64,000 nucleotides of DNA from Helicobacter fennelliae. GTDB lineage: Bacteria > Campylobacterota > Campylobacteria > Campylobacterales > Helicobacteraceae. The position numbers and the translations under genes are program-made. Below are positions 29,417 to 40,004 of this stretch, piece after piece. Every line of letters starts with the position of its first letter. The first letter of the stretch is position 1. The notes below the pieces were generated by a model. The model had not been told where the DNA came from and ran no database searches. It saw nothing but the letters and a program-made list of their open reading frames with translations. The stretch covers positions 496,001-560,000 of the forward strand of contig NZ_UGIB01000001.1 of assembly GCF_900451005.1 (NCBI RefSeq). The letters are read 5' to 3'.

Positions 29417-32135
29417 TTATAATTTATAGCCTACCTGTAGCCAAAACTGCCGCCCTAGCTCATAGACTGCAATCGCAGTGCTAGAAGCTATGCCTGTCAC
29501 TGCGCCACCTGTAATTCCGCTTCCTTGCAAGGCTGTGAGATTTTGCGTATTAAGCACATTATAAATATCAAGATTCACATAGAGCGTATTTTTATGCCAC
29601 ATATCCACTTCAAAGCCTATGCGCATATCCCAAGTGAAAGCGCCCGGAAAGCGCATTTTGGCATATTGCTGAATGGAGGGGTCTATGCTTGTATTATATC
29701 CGGGCTGATTTCTGCTAATTAGCACCATTCGCTCATACCCATCGCGATAGCGAAAAAAGTTATTCCACAGCCATTTTGTGCGCCAAATGTTATAAGTGTG
29801 CGTTGTGGTAAGGCGCAGGGTAAAAGGGCGCGCCCAATTTTCGGTAGGTCTATCGCGGTAGTTTATAAGCTGCCCGTCATAATAGATTTGATTATTTTCG
29901 ATATAGGCATCATCGGCAGCATAGATATTGTAGCTGCGCCTTGTGTTTGTGTAGTCAAAGGCAAAAAGATAATGGTGCGTGATTCCAAAAGTTTGTATGG
30001 GCTTTACATTTTGCACCATAAGGGCGATAATATCACTTTGCGAGCTACCATCATTACTCCAAGAGCTTACTGCATTGCTCCCGCTGCCTGTTTGTCTTTG
30101 CATTATCTCATCTTTGCCGCTTCTATGGATATATTTTAGGCTTGCATTAAAGAGCCAAAGATTTTGCGTGATTCCAAAGGTTAGCTCATCATCATAGGGG
30201 ACATTAAGCTTTGAGAATGTATAGCCTAAGTCACTAGTATTTGTGGTATTAAGCGCCCAATCTCCGGGCGTTTGCCCAGCGGTAATACTGCGTTTGTAAT
30301 TTTCTCTATTTGTTATCGCTTCTGCATAGAGCCGATAGCTTAAGAGATTGCGCCCATAGTAGCGATTTGCTCCAAAAATAAAAGTCGTTTTGTAGGAATC
30401 CTCCCAAGGCGCTATATGATTAAGTGAAAATCTTGGCGCTAAAGTATGCTTACTCATATAAGTATCGCCATCTAGCCTAAGCCCAAAGCGTGCATTCATG
30501 CTTCCTGCATTGCCAAAGTCAAACTTCATATCATCTTCTACATAGCTTCCATAGGAGAAAAGATTAAAGCCAAAGTTGCCCGCTTTCCAAATATATATTT
30601 GGTTTGCATACTGCCCAACCGAACTATTTTGCCCAAAGACAGGCGACATAGAGCATAAATCAAGCCCCAAGCTATCTACCCCGCAAGTTTGACTGCTTGT
30701 TAGAGGCTGTGGATTCCCTTGCACTGCGGTTAGGTCATTTAAGCGATTGCGTGCGACATCTTGGTAGGAAAACTCCGCACCCACCCTAAAGGTATTTTCA
30801 ATGCGCCAAAAGCTAAGGGGCTCAAACTGCATATCTGATTTGTAATTTAGCGTATGCTGTCTTTGGTCTATATCGCCATAGCCACCTTCAAAGACTATGC
30901 CCGCTCCTGTGGTAGCGTTGCTTGTCCCGCCCCAGTTTTTCTCTGCACTTCTGCGCCACTGATAAAAGTAGTTTGCATCACTGCGCCTTGAGTTTTCAAG
31001 CCATGAGTAGCTTAGCGTATTTGTCCATAGCCCCAAGTCTGTATCCCATAGCGCTTTTAGCCCACTTTGCACGCCTCCGCTTTGCATAGCATAGTAGCTA
31101 TTTCTTGCTAGAGGGTTAAAGTAGGTATTATCTTGTGGCATATAGGCTAATGTTGCTTCAAGCGTGAAAGATTCAGTAGGGTTATAATTTGCCTTTAGGT
31201 AGTAGTTATAGCTTTGGCGCTTTTGCTCCCTGCCTTGTGCTACATCATCGCCAGCATTTGAGTAGTTTGAGCGATAGCTTGCCAAAGGGATAAAGCTTTG
31301 CGTGGTGGAAAAGCTTGCAATTAGCCCTAGATTCTTTGTGATATAGCCCTCTGTATTTGCCCGCACAAGGTGCTTTACAAAATTTGGCTGATAGTTTTCC
31401 TCCGCACTTGTGGCAAACATGGATTCTGCACTTGGGTGGATAAAGTATTGCGTGAATTTATCGCTTGTGTATTGATAGGAGACATTTGCATGCCAGCCAT
31501 CAAAGCGAGGCTTGCGCACATTTGCTTCTATCACGCCACCAGTGAATCGCCCATACGCCGCAGAGATATTGCTATCCTGCACGACAATAGATTCTAGCAG
31601 GCTTGTATCCACCGCTAAGCCTTGACTTCTACCACCGCGGATATTACTTTGATTATTCGTCGTGCCGCCATTTGGATCCAAGTCATTATTCATATTGAAT
31701 CCATCAAGTTGGAAATTATTTTGATAGAAAAGCCCGCCACTAATGCTGACATTTGCGGGGTCGATTTCGCCAGGCGTCGTGCTTCTTAGCTGCGCGTTGT
31801 CATACTGCACATTTGGCAGGATTCTAAGGATTGAGGTAATATCGCCATTCCCGCTAGGGTTGGAATCTAGCATTTCTCTATTGATAGAGCCAGCGGTATT
31901 TTGGTATTTGTCATCGCTATTTTTCTTGCCAAAAGCGGTAACTTTTTTGAGCTGATAGTGAGAATCTTGATTGGCTTTTAAAGTTGTATTTGCCCCCCCC
32001 CCTTACAGAAAATATGGCATTATCGCTAGCTTGATTCTCCTCTAGATTGTCCGCATAACTTAGCATAAAACTCATACAAACCCCTACGCATATCTGATAC
32101 ACATTACTATATTGCGTTATTTTGTGCCAATTCAT
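29417..32135 (-). CDS. Phase-variable TonB-dependent receptor, off in this sequence (G10 tract)
   Basis: An outer-membrane receptor split into two frames by a G10 tract at 31993-32002. The ATG at 32135 opens 45 codons (signal peptide about 14-28) to the tract, then runs out of frame and stops at 31917. With 9 or 12 G the frame joins the 818-residue downstream frame, giving about 905 residues. The joined region reads QLKKVTAFGKK, a good TonB box. The plug then shows NVQYDNAQLRSTTPGEID, NMNNDLDPNGG and AAYGRFTGGVIEANV, and the C-terminus is barrel strands ending LGRQFWLQVGYKL. The downstream frame has no plausible start of its own. The ligand is unknown; the upstream TATTATTTA inverted repeat hints at metal regulation. 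Confidence 0.88.
31993..32002 (-). repeat. G10 phase-variation tract inside the TonB receptor gene
   Basis: Ten C on the plus strand, ten G in the coding sense, about 45 codons after the start and just before the TonB box. Ten is off; nine or twelve restores the frame. Homopolymers of this length slip readily in Helicobacter, and they are also prone to miscounting in sequencing. Confidence 0.9.
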
Positions 32136-32176
32136 TTTATTTGCCTTAAATATTAAAGATAAATTGGAATCATTCC

Positions 32177-32206
32177 TATTATTTACTTAAATAAAAATAA
32201 ATAATA
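32177..32206. promoter_or_regulatory. Metal-box-like inverted repeat upstream of the phase-variable receptor
   Basis: TATTATTTA, 12 bases, TAAATAATA: perfect 9-12-9 inverted repeat, 42 bp upstream of the receptor start. The arms resemble Fur or NikR half-sites of Helicobacter, but the spacing differs from the NikR 7-11-7 arrangement seen at 311-335. Which regulator binds is uncertain. Confidence 0.4.
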
Positions 32207-32304
32207 AGAATAAATATTGAAAAATTCTTAACACTTACTTGAAACCCAAAACCAACCTAAAGCCTAGACTACTAGAATCTAGTTGTAGAGCAAATCTAGA
32301 TTCT

Positions 32305-32350
32305 GGATTGCTTTGGCTTCACACCTCGCTTCGCCTCGCCTCATAATGAC
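32305..32350. repeat. REP-like intergenic repeat
   Basis: A stretch that reads, on the minus strand, GTCATTATGAGGCGAGGCGA then a variant ending CCAAAGCAATCC. It resembles the common GTCATTGCGAG...GCAATCC intergenic repeat of several bacteria and is related in form to the copy at 62971-63005. Degenerate. Confidence 0.4.
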
Positions 32351-32491
32351 AAAAATGGCATAAAGCCCAGAATCTACTAGAATCTAAAAATAGCGATTTG
32401 TTTCATATTGTAAAACCATTTAATCTAACATTCTACAATCACTACTCACACTTGATTTAGTATCAAATCTTACTAGCTAAAGGAGGATCTC

Positions 32492-33922
32492 ATGAAAACC
32501 TTATTGAGTTTAGCCCTTATTTCTGCATTTGTCTCTACATTGTCATTGCAAGCGTATTCGATCTCTGAAATGCCAAAGCCAAGCAAGCGCGTCAATCCGA
32601 TAGGAGATTCTAATATCGTGTATTCTTATCATGACGCGATCAAAAACGCAACGCAAGCTGTCGTCAATATCTCGACACAAAAAAAAGTCAGCAACCAAAT
32701 CAATGCAAATCCAATGTTTAACGATCCGTTTTTTCAGCAATTTTTTGGCGATCTCTATAACCAAATCCCGCGCGATCGCGTAGAGCGATCATTAGGAAGT
32801 GGAGTTATCGTCTCAAGCGATGGCTACATCATCACCAATAACCATGTCATCGATGGTGCGGACAAAATCATCGTAACGCTTCCGGGCGATACCAATGAAT
32901 ACACTGCAACGCTCATAGGCACAGACAAAGAAGGCGATATAGCAATCATTAGAATCAATAAAAACAACTTGCCTTTTATTAAGTTTGCCGATAGCTCTGA
33001 TGTCAAAGTCGGCGATGTCGTGTTTGCTATCGGAAATCCATTTGGAGTCGGCGAAACGGTAACACAAGGCATCGTCTCTGCGACAAATAAAAATATCCAA
33101 ATCAATGCGTATGAAAACTTTATCCAAACAGACGCTTCGATAAATCCGGGTAATTCAGGCGGTGCGCTGATAGATTCTAGGGGCGCGCTCATCGGCATGA
33201 ATACCGCCATACTCTCGCGCACAGGGGGCAATCACGGCGTAGGATTTGCCATACCTGCAAATATGGTCAAAGAAGTCGCTAACTCACTTGTCAAAGATGG
33301 CAAAATCCAACGCGGCTATATCGGCGTAGGCACACAAGATATTTCGCAAAACCTCCGCCAAAACTATGGTGATACGCAAGGTGCGGTGGTCGTCAGCATA
33401 GATCCAAACTCACCTGCCAAAAAAGCCGGGCTTCTTGTATGGGATCTTATCACTGCGGTTAATGACACATCAGTTAAGGATTCTGCGCAATTACGCAACG
33501 CCATAGGAAGTCTCAAGCCAAATTCAAAAATCACACTTAGCATTATCCGCGATGGCAAACCTCAAAAAATCACCCTCACTCTAGCAGAGCGCAAAGATGG
33601 AAGCTCAAGTGCGCCTGTAAGCGTGCCAGAATCTAGCGAGGAGAGCTCGCTTAAAGGTATGCGCGTAGAGCCATTGACTGCGCAAATCCGCCAACGATAT
33701 AGGATTCCTGATGATATTGAGGGTGTGATTGTTACAAATGTAGCAAACAATTCACAAGCCCAAGAAGTAGGCTTCGCGCAAGGCGACATCATCGCTCAAG
33801 TCGAAGACATCACGATCAAGGATACTGCCGACTTCACAAAAGCACTCAATAAATACAAAGGCAAGACAAAAAGATTTTTGGTGTATTCTGACGAGGGCAT
33901 AAAAACAATCGTTACAAAATAA
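32492..33922 (+). CDS. htrA: Periplasmic serine protease/chaperone HtrA (DegP type)
   Basis: A 476-residue HtrA. A signal peptide spans residues 1-22. The protease domain has the triad in TNNHVIDG (His), DKEGDIAII (Asp) and DASINPGNSGGAL (Ser). Two PDZ domains follow (about 265-360 and 385-475), with GYIGVGTQDI opening the first. Helicobacter and Campylobacter HtrA degrades misfolded envelope proteins and is also secreted, cleaving host E-cadherin. Normal length. The start follows AAAGGAGG. Confidence 0.95.
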   Translation: MKTLLSLALISAFVSTLSLQAYSISEMPKPSKRVNPIGDSNIVYSYHDAIKNATQAVVNISTQKKVSNQINANPMFNDPFFQQFFGDLYNQIPRDRVERSLGSGVIVSSDGYIITNNHVIDGADKIIVTLPGDTNEYTATLIGTDKEGDIAIIRINKNNLPFIKFADSSDVKVGDVVFAIGNPFGVGETVTQGIVSATNKNIQINAYENFIQTDASINPGNSGGALIDSRGALIGMNTAILSRTGGNHGVGFAIPANMVKEVANSLVKDGKIQRGYIGVGTQDISQNLRQNYGDTQGAVVVSIDPNSPAKKAGLLVWDLITAVNDTSVKDSAQLRNAIGSLKPNSKITLSIIRDGKPQKITLTLAERKDGSSSAPVSVPESSEESSLKGMRVEPLTAQIRQRYRIPDDIEGVIVTNVANNSQAQEVGFAQGDIIAQVEDITIKDTADFTKALNKYKGKTKRFLVYSDEGIKTIVTK

Positions 33923-34242
33923 TAGATTCTACGATAGGAGAAGTTTTAAGATTCTCACAATAAGATTCTAGCTAGAGATTCTGCGATAATCAATCCAGAA
34001 TCTCAAATCCTAAAGCCTAATCCAAACACAAAATCTATAAGCTTTAGATTTTATAAATGTAGATTCTGCTTGTCGCATTTATCACTCCAAATAGCCAAAT
34101 CCATAAATCTATGCTGAAACTACACACTATAAATCCATAACCACAAATCCATAATCGCTTAACGCAACATCACAAAGCAAGGGTTTAAAGGATTCTTTGG
34201 AAGATTCTTAGCTGCTAATTACTAAGTTTTTTAGGCTAGATT
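33923..34242. other. Intergenic region with AGAATCT copies and AAATCCATAA repeats
   Basis: 320 bp between htrA and the convergent CDF-like gene. It contains at least seven copies of AGAATCT on either strand and three AAATCCATAA stretches (about 34098-34153). I see no gene, RNA or clear terminator. Confidence 0.5.
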
Positions 34243-35256
34243 CTACAACCATTTTGTATTTGCCGTAAAACTCACGCTGAGCCAAATTTTATAACTTGGA
34301 ATCTGCAAGGCTTTTTCTATGCGATCTCTAATATCATCAAGCTCGCTTACAGAGCTTATCTGAAAACTTTTGGGAATCAAAATATTCACCTCAACCATAT
34401 AAAACCTTCCATTTTTGGCTACATGCGCATCATAATCCTCAAACCCAAATTCTTCACTTAGATTCTCCATAATGATTGTGATTTTTTCATCTATCTCTTT
34501 TGGCGCGACCATAAGGAGATCTTTGAGATTCTCGATACATATCCGCAATGGCGAAATACACAAAAATGCTGACAAAATAGCCAAAAGTATCGGATCGATA
34601 TAATGCGCAAATAAGGTTTTGTCAAGCTGCTCGATAGAGCCACCAAACTCCAGCACAACCACCGCATACACAATGCCAAAAGCAAAAATAGTGCTACAAT
34701 ACAACACACAATCGATTTTCCATTCGGTATTATCAACCTTAATCAAATCAGAATCCCTCACAAAGGCACGCGTATAAATAAAAAGCACCAAGCAAAAAAT
34801 AAACGCAAATGCAGCATACACAACACCAAATCCAAGCTCTATCTCATAACCGCCTCGAATGATATTATTTATCGCACTCACAAAAGCATACAAACACAGC
34901 ACCACAAGCACGCTTGATTTAAAAAGATTTACCATGGGCTCAAAGCGCACATATCCATACTGAAACACATCATCATCTTCTTTGTAAATATAGCGCGAAG
35001 TTACAAGACTCAAAAGTCCAAGTCCCACACTCACAAATGCGATAAAGCCATCAAAAATAACCGCCAAAGATTTGATCGCCACGCCAAAGCTAATGCCAAA
35101 AATCGCTAATATCAGCGCGCTTAATGTAGAAACTTTGAGCACGGATTGCTCTTTTTGGGCTTGTGCCTGCAAATCAGAATTTGTAGTATTTGATTGCACT
35201 TGCTTATTGCGCCTTTTGCGCACTCTTTTGCTATAATTTTTAAATATTTTATACAT
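34243..35256 (-). CDS. Cation diffusion facilitator-like transporter with an altered metal site
   Basis: A 337-residue membrane protein of the CDF fold, with about six transmembrane segments from residue 45 and a C-terminal cytoplasmic domain (about 255-337) containing the family pattern YDAHVAKNGRFYMVEVNILIP. In classic CDF zinc/iron exporters helix 2 has D-x3-D and helix 5 has H-x3-D. Here helix 2 reads IFDGFIAFV (second Asp replaced by Ala) and helix 5 reads EWKID (His replaced by Glu); the HPYGH motif is FQYGY. Metal choice or transport may therefore differ. It lies 101 bp downstream of the phase-variable membrane protein in the same direction. Confidence 0.78.
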   Translation of the reverse strand: MYKIFKNYSKRVRKRRNKQVQSNTTNSDLQAQAQKEQSVLKVSTLSALILAIFGISFGVAIKSLAVIFDGFIAFVSVGLGLLSLVTSRYIYKEDDDVFQYGYVRFEPMVNLFKSSVLVVLCLYAFVSAINNIIRGGYEIELGFGVVYAAFAFIFCLVLFIYTRAFVRDSDLIKVDNTEWKIDCVLYCSTIFAFGIVYAVVVLEFGGSIEQLDKTLFAHYIDPILLAILSAFLCISPLRICIENLKDLLMVAPKEIDEKITIIMENLSEEFGFEDYDAHVAKNGRFYMVEVNILIPKSFQISSVSELDDIRDRIEKALQIPSYKIWLSVSFTANTKWL

Positions 35257-35357
35257 GTGATTCTCATTATATTGTATTAAAAGTGCAGATATTGTAATAC
35301 TTTTTGGTTATTACTTTTAATGTTGAATCGATTTTTTTGTGAATATGTGAGAATCTC

Positions 35358-36991
35358 TCACTTTATGCGAAATGTCTCTATTCCAAAATATTTTGCATAG
35401 ACATTATTTGGCCACTCAAGTGGGTTTTTGCCCGGATTAACCCAATCCCCATAACCCCTATAAAATGACTTGAAAGTATCAGAATCTACCACTATATCTT
35501 TCGCGCCCAAATCTTTTTGCCCTTCAATATAGCCTACCATTTTTTGCCATTTGAAGCTCATATCTATACACGCTGCGCCAACATAAATCCCATACCCAAC
35601 ACAAAGCAAAATAATTATGCTCGATAATCCACGCGCTAGCAAGGGTCTATAATGCCAAATAGCACATATAATCACTACACATATAGCCACTTTAATCAAT
35701 GTGTAATGAAGCTGCGCTCTCCCAGGAAGCCCAACTTGAATCGTCGCACTGATATAAAGCATATACAATGCAAACAAACTTCCAAGGATAAAAAACAATC
35801 GTTTTTGATACGATTCGTTTGCGCTAAAGCTTGCCACAAAGCAAAATAATGTGCTTAAAGATAAAAGCAAAAGTCCATTTTTACGCAGAATCCAAGCTAT
35901 ACCAACGCCAAGCACAATAAGAAAAAATGTAAGGAAAATTTTTTTAGAAATTGCAATATTTACTCGCGCCTTTGCCCACAATACCACCCACAAAATCCAG
36001 CATACATTGATAATAAACACCCATTTTGAAGACAGCCTACCAAAAGTATTTTTGATATGCGTAAATTTTTGAGCCAAGCTCATATCCCATAAATCGCGCA
36101 AACTATAATAACCAAACCCAAGCTGCCTATAAAGTGCTGCTCTCTTTGCGCTTCCGGGGCTAAAATACAACAAAAGCCAACCAGCACAAAGCCCAACTAC
36201 CCCAGCAAAATACCATAATGGCAGTCTAATATGGACTTTGCGAACTTTAAGTGCATAGATGATAAATAGAGTATGCACAACCAAAATGACAATCCCAAGC
36301 TCACTTCCCCAGCCAGCCATAAAACTCAATAAAAATATGGTTATAGATTTTGCAAAACTTACAAACAAAGAGTCATTGCTATGAGTAGAATCTTTTTGTG
36401 TATTTTTAGAATCTAATTTTATAGATTTACTTGCAAAGACTCTCCCCCAAAATAAGCGATATGGAATCAAATACAAACATAAAAGCAAATACATCCAAAG
36501 ATAACTAAAACTTCCAGCAGCCCAGAAAAATATAGATCCAAATGTAGCATCGCTCATCATCAGCAACAAAATAAGACATAAAAATGTCAAATCAAAAAGG
36601 CAGGCTTTAGGCATTCTCCCAAAAACAACTACAAAAAATGCAACTATAAAGCTCAACCCAACAAAAGCATTGATGAAAGGAAAAAGGAGCGTTGTTGCCA
36701 TATAGCTCCCAAACCACAAACCCAAAAAAACACCAAAACGACCATTTAAATTCATATAAAAATCTATAGCTCTTTGAATATCTATAGAATCTATACCAAT
36801 ATCATCACTTTGAGTAGGAAAGATAGCATTAAGAAAAAATAAAAACAGATATATGCAAGCCAAAAAGGCTATGAGATAAGAGGTATTATATCTATTTTTT
36901 TGGGGGGGGGGGCAGAAAAAATACTGACTATTTTTTGAGTGAGATTATTATGTTTTCTTTTATTTTTTACCACTGGATTTGATGATAGCAT
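35358..36991 (-). CDS. Phase-variable DUF6056-like multispan membrane protein, off in this sequence (C11 tract)
   Basis: Visible coding covers 501 residues with 10 or more membrane spans and the stretches GRFGVFLGLWFGSYM and FWAAGSFSYLWMYLLL, typical of DUF6056-like proteins, which resemble GT-C glycosyltransferases. The apparent TTG start at 36863 lies inside the first helix and has no ribosome site. A better start is the ATG at 36991, with AAGGG 7 bp upstream. It encodes a basic N-terminus (MLSSNPVVKNKRKHNN...) up to a C11 tract, after which the frame ends at TAG 36871-36869. With 9 or 12 C it runs on into the long frame (about 544 residues with 12), and the helix YLIAFLACIYLFLFFLNAIF becomes whole. 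Role in surface glycan synthesis is inferred. Confidence 0.82.
36902..36912 (-). repeat. C11 phase-variation tract near the start of the DUF6056-like gene
   Basis: Eleven G on the plus strand, eleven C in the coding sense, about 26 codons after the inferred ATG. Eleven is off; nine or twelve is on. The encoded run would be proline (APPPQ). Confidence 0.87.
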
Positions 36992-37019
36992 GGATAACCC
37001 TTAAATATACAAAATAACT

Positions 37020-37820
37020 TTATTTAAAAGTCGTTCCGCCATCAATAACGATAGTCTGTCCTGTAAGCCATGCGCTTTGCGTAGAATCACAAAGAAAAAA
37101 TGCCGCGCCTGCCAAATCCTCAGGCGTGCCCATACGATTAAGAGGAGATTGCTCTTGGACTTTGGCTCTGACTTCTGCATAGTCTGGAAATGCGCGCAAT
37201 GCATCTGTATCAATCGGTCCTCCACTCACTGCATTGACGCGGATACCCCATTCGCCAAGCTCTACTGCGGCATATTTAACCATTGTCTCCACAGCGTTTT
37301 TAGAATTGCCATGTCCTGCGTAGTTTGGCATATACACGAGATTCCCCGTAGAGCTAAGAGATACGATTGCACCGCCTCCAACTTCTTTCATTCGCTTTGC
37401 TGCTTCTTGCGCCCCTACGACAAATGCAAGAACAGTGGCAATGTAGATGTTATTAAGCCCTTTTGGACGCAAACGCATAAAAGGCGCAAAGCCACCTGCT
37501 ACACTTTTGCCATAAATAATCGCATTTGAGACAAAAAAATCCACGCGCCCAAAATCTTCATCAATTTTTTTAAATAACTCGATGTATTGCTCGGGTTCAA
37601 GGACATTAAGCGGGTAGAATCTTGCTTTGATTTTGTATTTAGATTCTACATCGTGAGCGATTTTTTGGGCTTCCTCTTCGTTTTTGTTATAAGTGAAAGC
37701 AACATTAACTCCATTTTGTGCAAACTTATAGAGGATAGCTTTGCCTATGCCCCTTGTCGCTCCACTAATTACAAGGGTTTTTCCTCTCATAAAGTCTGTT
37801 GTATTTTGATCATTTGTCAT
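37020..37820 (-). CDS. fabL: FabL-like enoyl-ACP reductase (short-chain dehydrogenase)
   Basis: A 266-residue SDR. The cofactor motif is [11 protein letters not shown] (about 19-29). The active site follows the FabL pattern Tyr-x6-Lys ([13 protein letters not shown] near 168-180) rather than Tyr-x3-Lys. The segment [18 protein letters not shown] closely matches Bacillus FabL. It would reduce enoyl-ACP with NADPH in fatty acid elongation. H. pylori and C. jejuni carry the same gene beside dapA, often labelled hdhA or as a short-chain dehydrogenase. It overlaps dapA by 4 bp and precedes the phase-variable membrane protein. Confidence 0.82.
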   Translation of the reverse strand: MTNDQNTTDFMRGKTLVISGATRGIGKAILYKFAQNGVNVAFTYNKNEEEAQKIAHDVESKYKIKARFYPLNVLEPEQYIELFKKIDEDFGRVDFFVSNAIIYGKSVAGGFAPFMRLRPKGLNNIYIATVLAFVVGAQEAAKRMKEVGGGAIVSLSSTGNLVYMPNYAGHGNSKNAVETMVKYAAVELGEWGIRVNAVSGGPIDTDALRAFPDYAEVRAKVQEQSPLNRMGTPEDLAGAAFFLCDSTQSAWLTGQTIVIDGGTTFK

Positions 37821-38695
37821 TTCTTCACCTCATATTTTTGTAGCACTTGCTCGATTAACTGCATATTAGCTCCACTTGGTGCAAGCAATGGTAACCGATA
37901 TTCAAGATTAGGTATCAATCCAGCTATAAACATCGCGGCTTTAATCGGTATCGGATTGCTCTCGCAAAATAATGTTGTATTTATATCATAAAGTTCATTA
38001 TTTATAGCTTTAGATTCCAACATTTTTCCCTCCATCGCCAAATGTGTGAGTTGAGCGATTTTATCAGGCAGTAAATTACCCGTAACTGACACAACTCCAC
38101 TGCCTCCATTTGCCAAAATAGGATAATTAATCATATCCTCACCGCTGAGAATCTGTAAATCACTTGCTTGGGTATTAAGCTCAATAATGCGCTCCATAGA
38201 TCCGCTTGCTTCTTTGATCGCTGTGATATTTGCGACATCTCTAAAAAGTCGTATTGCAGTTTTTGGCGCAATATCCACGCCTGTGCGTCCGGGAACATTA
38301 TAGAGCATAAGCGGAATCTCCACAGATTCTGCCACTGCTTTATAATGCTGATACAAGCCCTCTTGCGTTGGTTTATTATAATACGGACTCACGCACAATA
38401 TTGCGTCAGCTCCGCATTTTTGGGCAAATTGTGCTAACTCGATCGCCTCTGTTGTCGCATTGCTTCCTGCGCCAGCTAGCACTTTTGTTTTGGTCCCCTT
38501 ACACACACTCACTGCGATTTCTATGCATTCCATGTGTTCTTTGTGCGTAAGTGTCGCTGACTCTCCTGTCGTGCCTACTGGCACACAAGCGTCCATTCCG
38601 TATTTTATCTGTCGCTCAATAAGAGTGATAAAAGTTTGAGAATCTATTTTTCCATTTTTAAATGGTGTGATTAATGCACTCATCGCTCCACGCAT
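37817..38695 (-). CDS. dapA: 4-hydroxy-tetrahydrodipicolinate synthase
   Basis: A 292-residue enzyme that condenses pyruvate and aspartate semialdehyde on the route to lysine and diaminopimelate. The TIM barrel shows [17 protein letters not shown] near 40-56, the catalytic tyrosine in [10 protein letters not shown] (about 130-139) and the Schiff-base lysine in [10 protein letters not shown] (about 157-166). Normal length. It overlaps fabL by 4 bp and lies 10 bp after the M16 peptidase gene. Confidence 0.95.
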   Translation of the reverse strand: MRGAMSALITPFKNGKIDSQTFITLIERQIKYGMDACVPVGTTGESATLTHKEHMECIEIAVSVCKGTKTKVLAGAGSNATTEAIELAQFAQKCGADAILCVSPYYNKPTQEGLYQHYKAVAESVEIPLMLYNVPGRTGVDIAPKTAIRLFRDVANITAIKEASGSMERIIELNTQASDLQILSGEDMINYPILANGGSGVVSVTGNLLPDKIAQLTHLAMEGKMLESKAINNELYDINTTLFCESNPIPIKAAMFIAGLIPNLEYRLPLLAPSGANMQLIEQVLQKYEVKK

Positions 38696-38705
38696 TCTTT
38701 TGCTC

Positions 38706-40004
38706 CTATTTTTTCAAAATACCAACACTCAAAGTATCTTGATTAAAATACTTCTTTGCGACTTCTTGAATATCTTTTGCGCTCAGTTTAGCAAATCTCT
38801 CTTCATATTCTAATAAAGGATTAAGATTTCCGCGCACCAAAAACGACCCAAAAAGCGAAGCAACAGAGCTTGAACGCTCAAAAATCGATACAAACTTTGC
38901 TTTCATATTGAGCTTGACTTTGTCAAGATCTTCTTGAGTGATGCCTTCTTTTTTGATTCTATCAAGGATTTTGATGATCTCTTTTTGCATTGTTTGGGCT
39001 TGAATGTCTTTATTGCCAACCGCAGTAATCACAAACACCCCATCATCTCTAAGTGCCATAGGATAGGCTGAAACCTCACTTGCGATCTGCTGATTATGCA
39101 CAAGCTCAACCTCAAAAATAGAAGACTGCCCATCACTTAAAATATCTGCTAACGCTGAAAGCGCGACTTGATCTTTATGCTCAAAATTTGGAATCTTATA
39201 CCCCATCATAAGCCACTGAATCTGCGTGTCTTTTTTGATAATGATTTCACGATAGCCATCTTGTGGTGGTTCTTTTTGCCATGCGTCTTGCAATGGGCGG
39301 GTATTAGCAATAGATGCAAAATGCCTCTTTGCACTCTCAAATACTTCCTTAGGCTCGATATCCCCAGCTACAAGGATAATAGCATTACTTGGCTGATAAA
39401 AGCGTGTATAAAAATCCTGAATATCCTCCAATTTCCAATGCAAAATATCCTCCATAAATCCAATAGGCGTCCAATGGTATGGGTGATAGGTGAAAGCGGT
39501 ATTGAAAAATTTAAAATACAAATATCCAGCGGGCGAATTATCCGTGCGCCATCTTCGCTCTTCTGCGACAACTTGTCGCTCTGAAGCAAATTCTTGCTCT
39601 TTGAGATTGAGATTACTCATAAGCTCTGCAAATAATTCAAGCGATTTATCGACATTTTGCGCGCTTGATCTGATGAAATATCTTGTGTAATCAAAACTTG
39701 TAGAAGCGTTATTAACCCCACCAAATCCTTTGACAATCTCATCAAATTCTCCAGCTTCAAGATTTTTGGTGGATTTGAAGCTTAAATGCTCTAACATATG
39801 CGCGATACCACTTTTGCCCATAACTTCATTGCGTGAGCCAACTTTATAAAACACATTTGTCTCAATCACATTGCTTTCATTATGTATAGGAATAACAACG
39901 ACCATTAGCCCATTATCAAGCATAATTGACTCAGACTTTGGAAGCACACTTTTTGCAAAAACAACACTCATAACAACCCCCAAACACAATAAAATCTTTT
40001 TCAT
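38706..40004 (-). CDS. M16-family zinc peptidase (PqqE/PqqL-like)
   Basis: A 432-residue periplasmic zinc peptidase of the insulinase family. A signal peptide spans residues 1-17. The inverted zinc motif HMLEH (about 66-70) is followed by the third ligand region near [12 protein letters not shown] (about 142-153). H. pylori HP1012 (PqqE) at the same place between pyrD and dapA is the counterpart. Overlaps pyrD by 4 bp. Confidence 0.92.
   Translation of the reverse strand: MKKILLCLGVVMSVVFAKSVLPKSESIMLDNGLMVVVIPIHNESNVIETNVFYKVGSRNEVMGKSGIAHMLEHLSFKSTKNLEAGEFDEIVKGFGGVNNASTSFDYTRYFIRSSAQNVDKSLELFAELMSNLNLKEQEFASERQVVAEERRWRTDNSPAGYLYFKFFNTAFTYHPYHWTPIGFMEDILHWKLEDIQDFYTRFYQPSNAIILVAGDIEPKEVFESAKRHFASIANTRPLQDAWQKEPPQDGYREIIIKKDTQIQWLMMGYKIPNFEHKDQVALSALADILSDGQSSIFEVELVHNQQIASEVSAYPMALRDDGVFVITAVGNKDIQAQTMQKEIIKILDRIKKEGITQEDLDKVKLNMKAKFVSIFERSSSVASLFGSFLVRGNLNPLLEYEERFAKLSAKDIQEVAKKYFNQDTLSVGILKK

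Larger units (their letters stand above)
32136..32491. other. Divergent intergenic region between the TonB receptor and htrA
   Basis: 356 bp. It holds the metal-box-like inverted repeat (32177-32206), several AGAATCT copies, a degenerate REP-like repeat (32305-32350) and, at the right end, the htrA ribosome site AAAGGAGGATCT. No small gene is evident. Confidence 0.5.

Noticed and set aside
36861-36863. TTG as the real start of the DUF6056-like gene
   Set aside because: It lies within a membrane helix, lacks a ribosome site, and a much better start exists across the C11 tract.
37077-37529. 150-codon open frame opposite fabL
   Set aside because: Lies wholly inside fabL on the other strand; cysteine-rich nonsense composition and no start signal.
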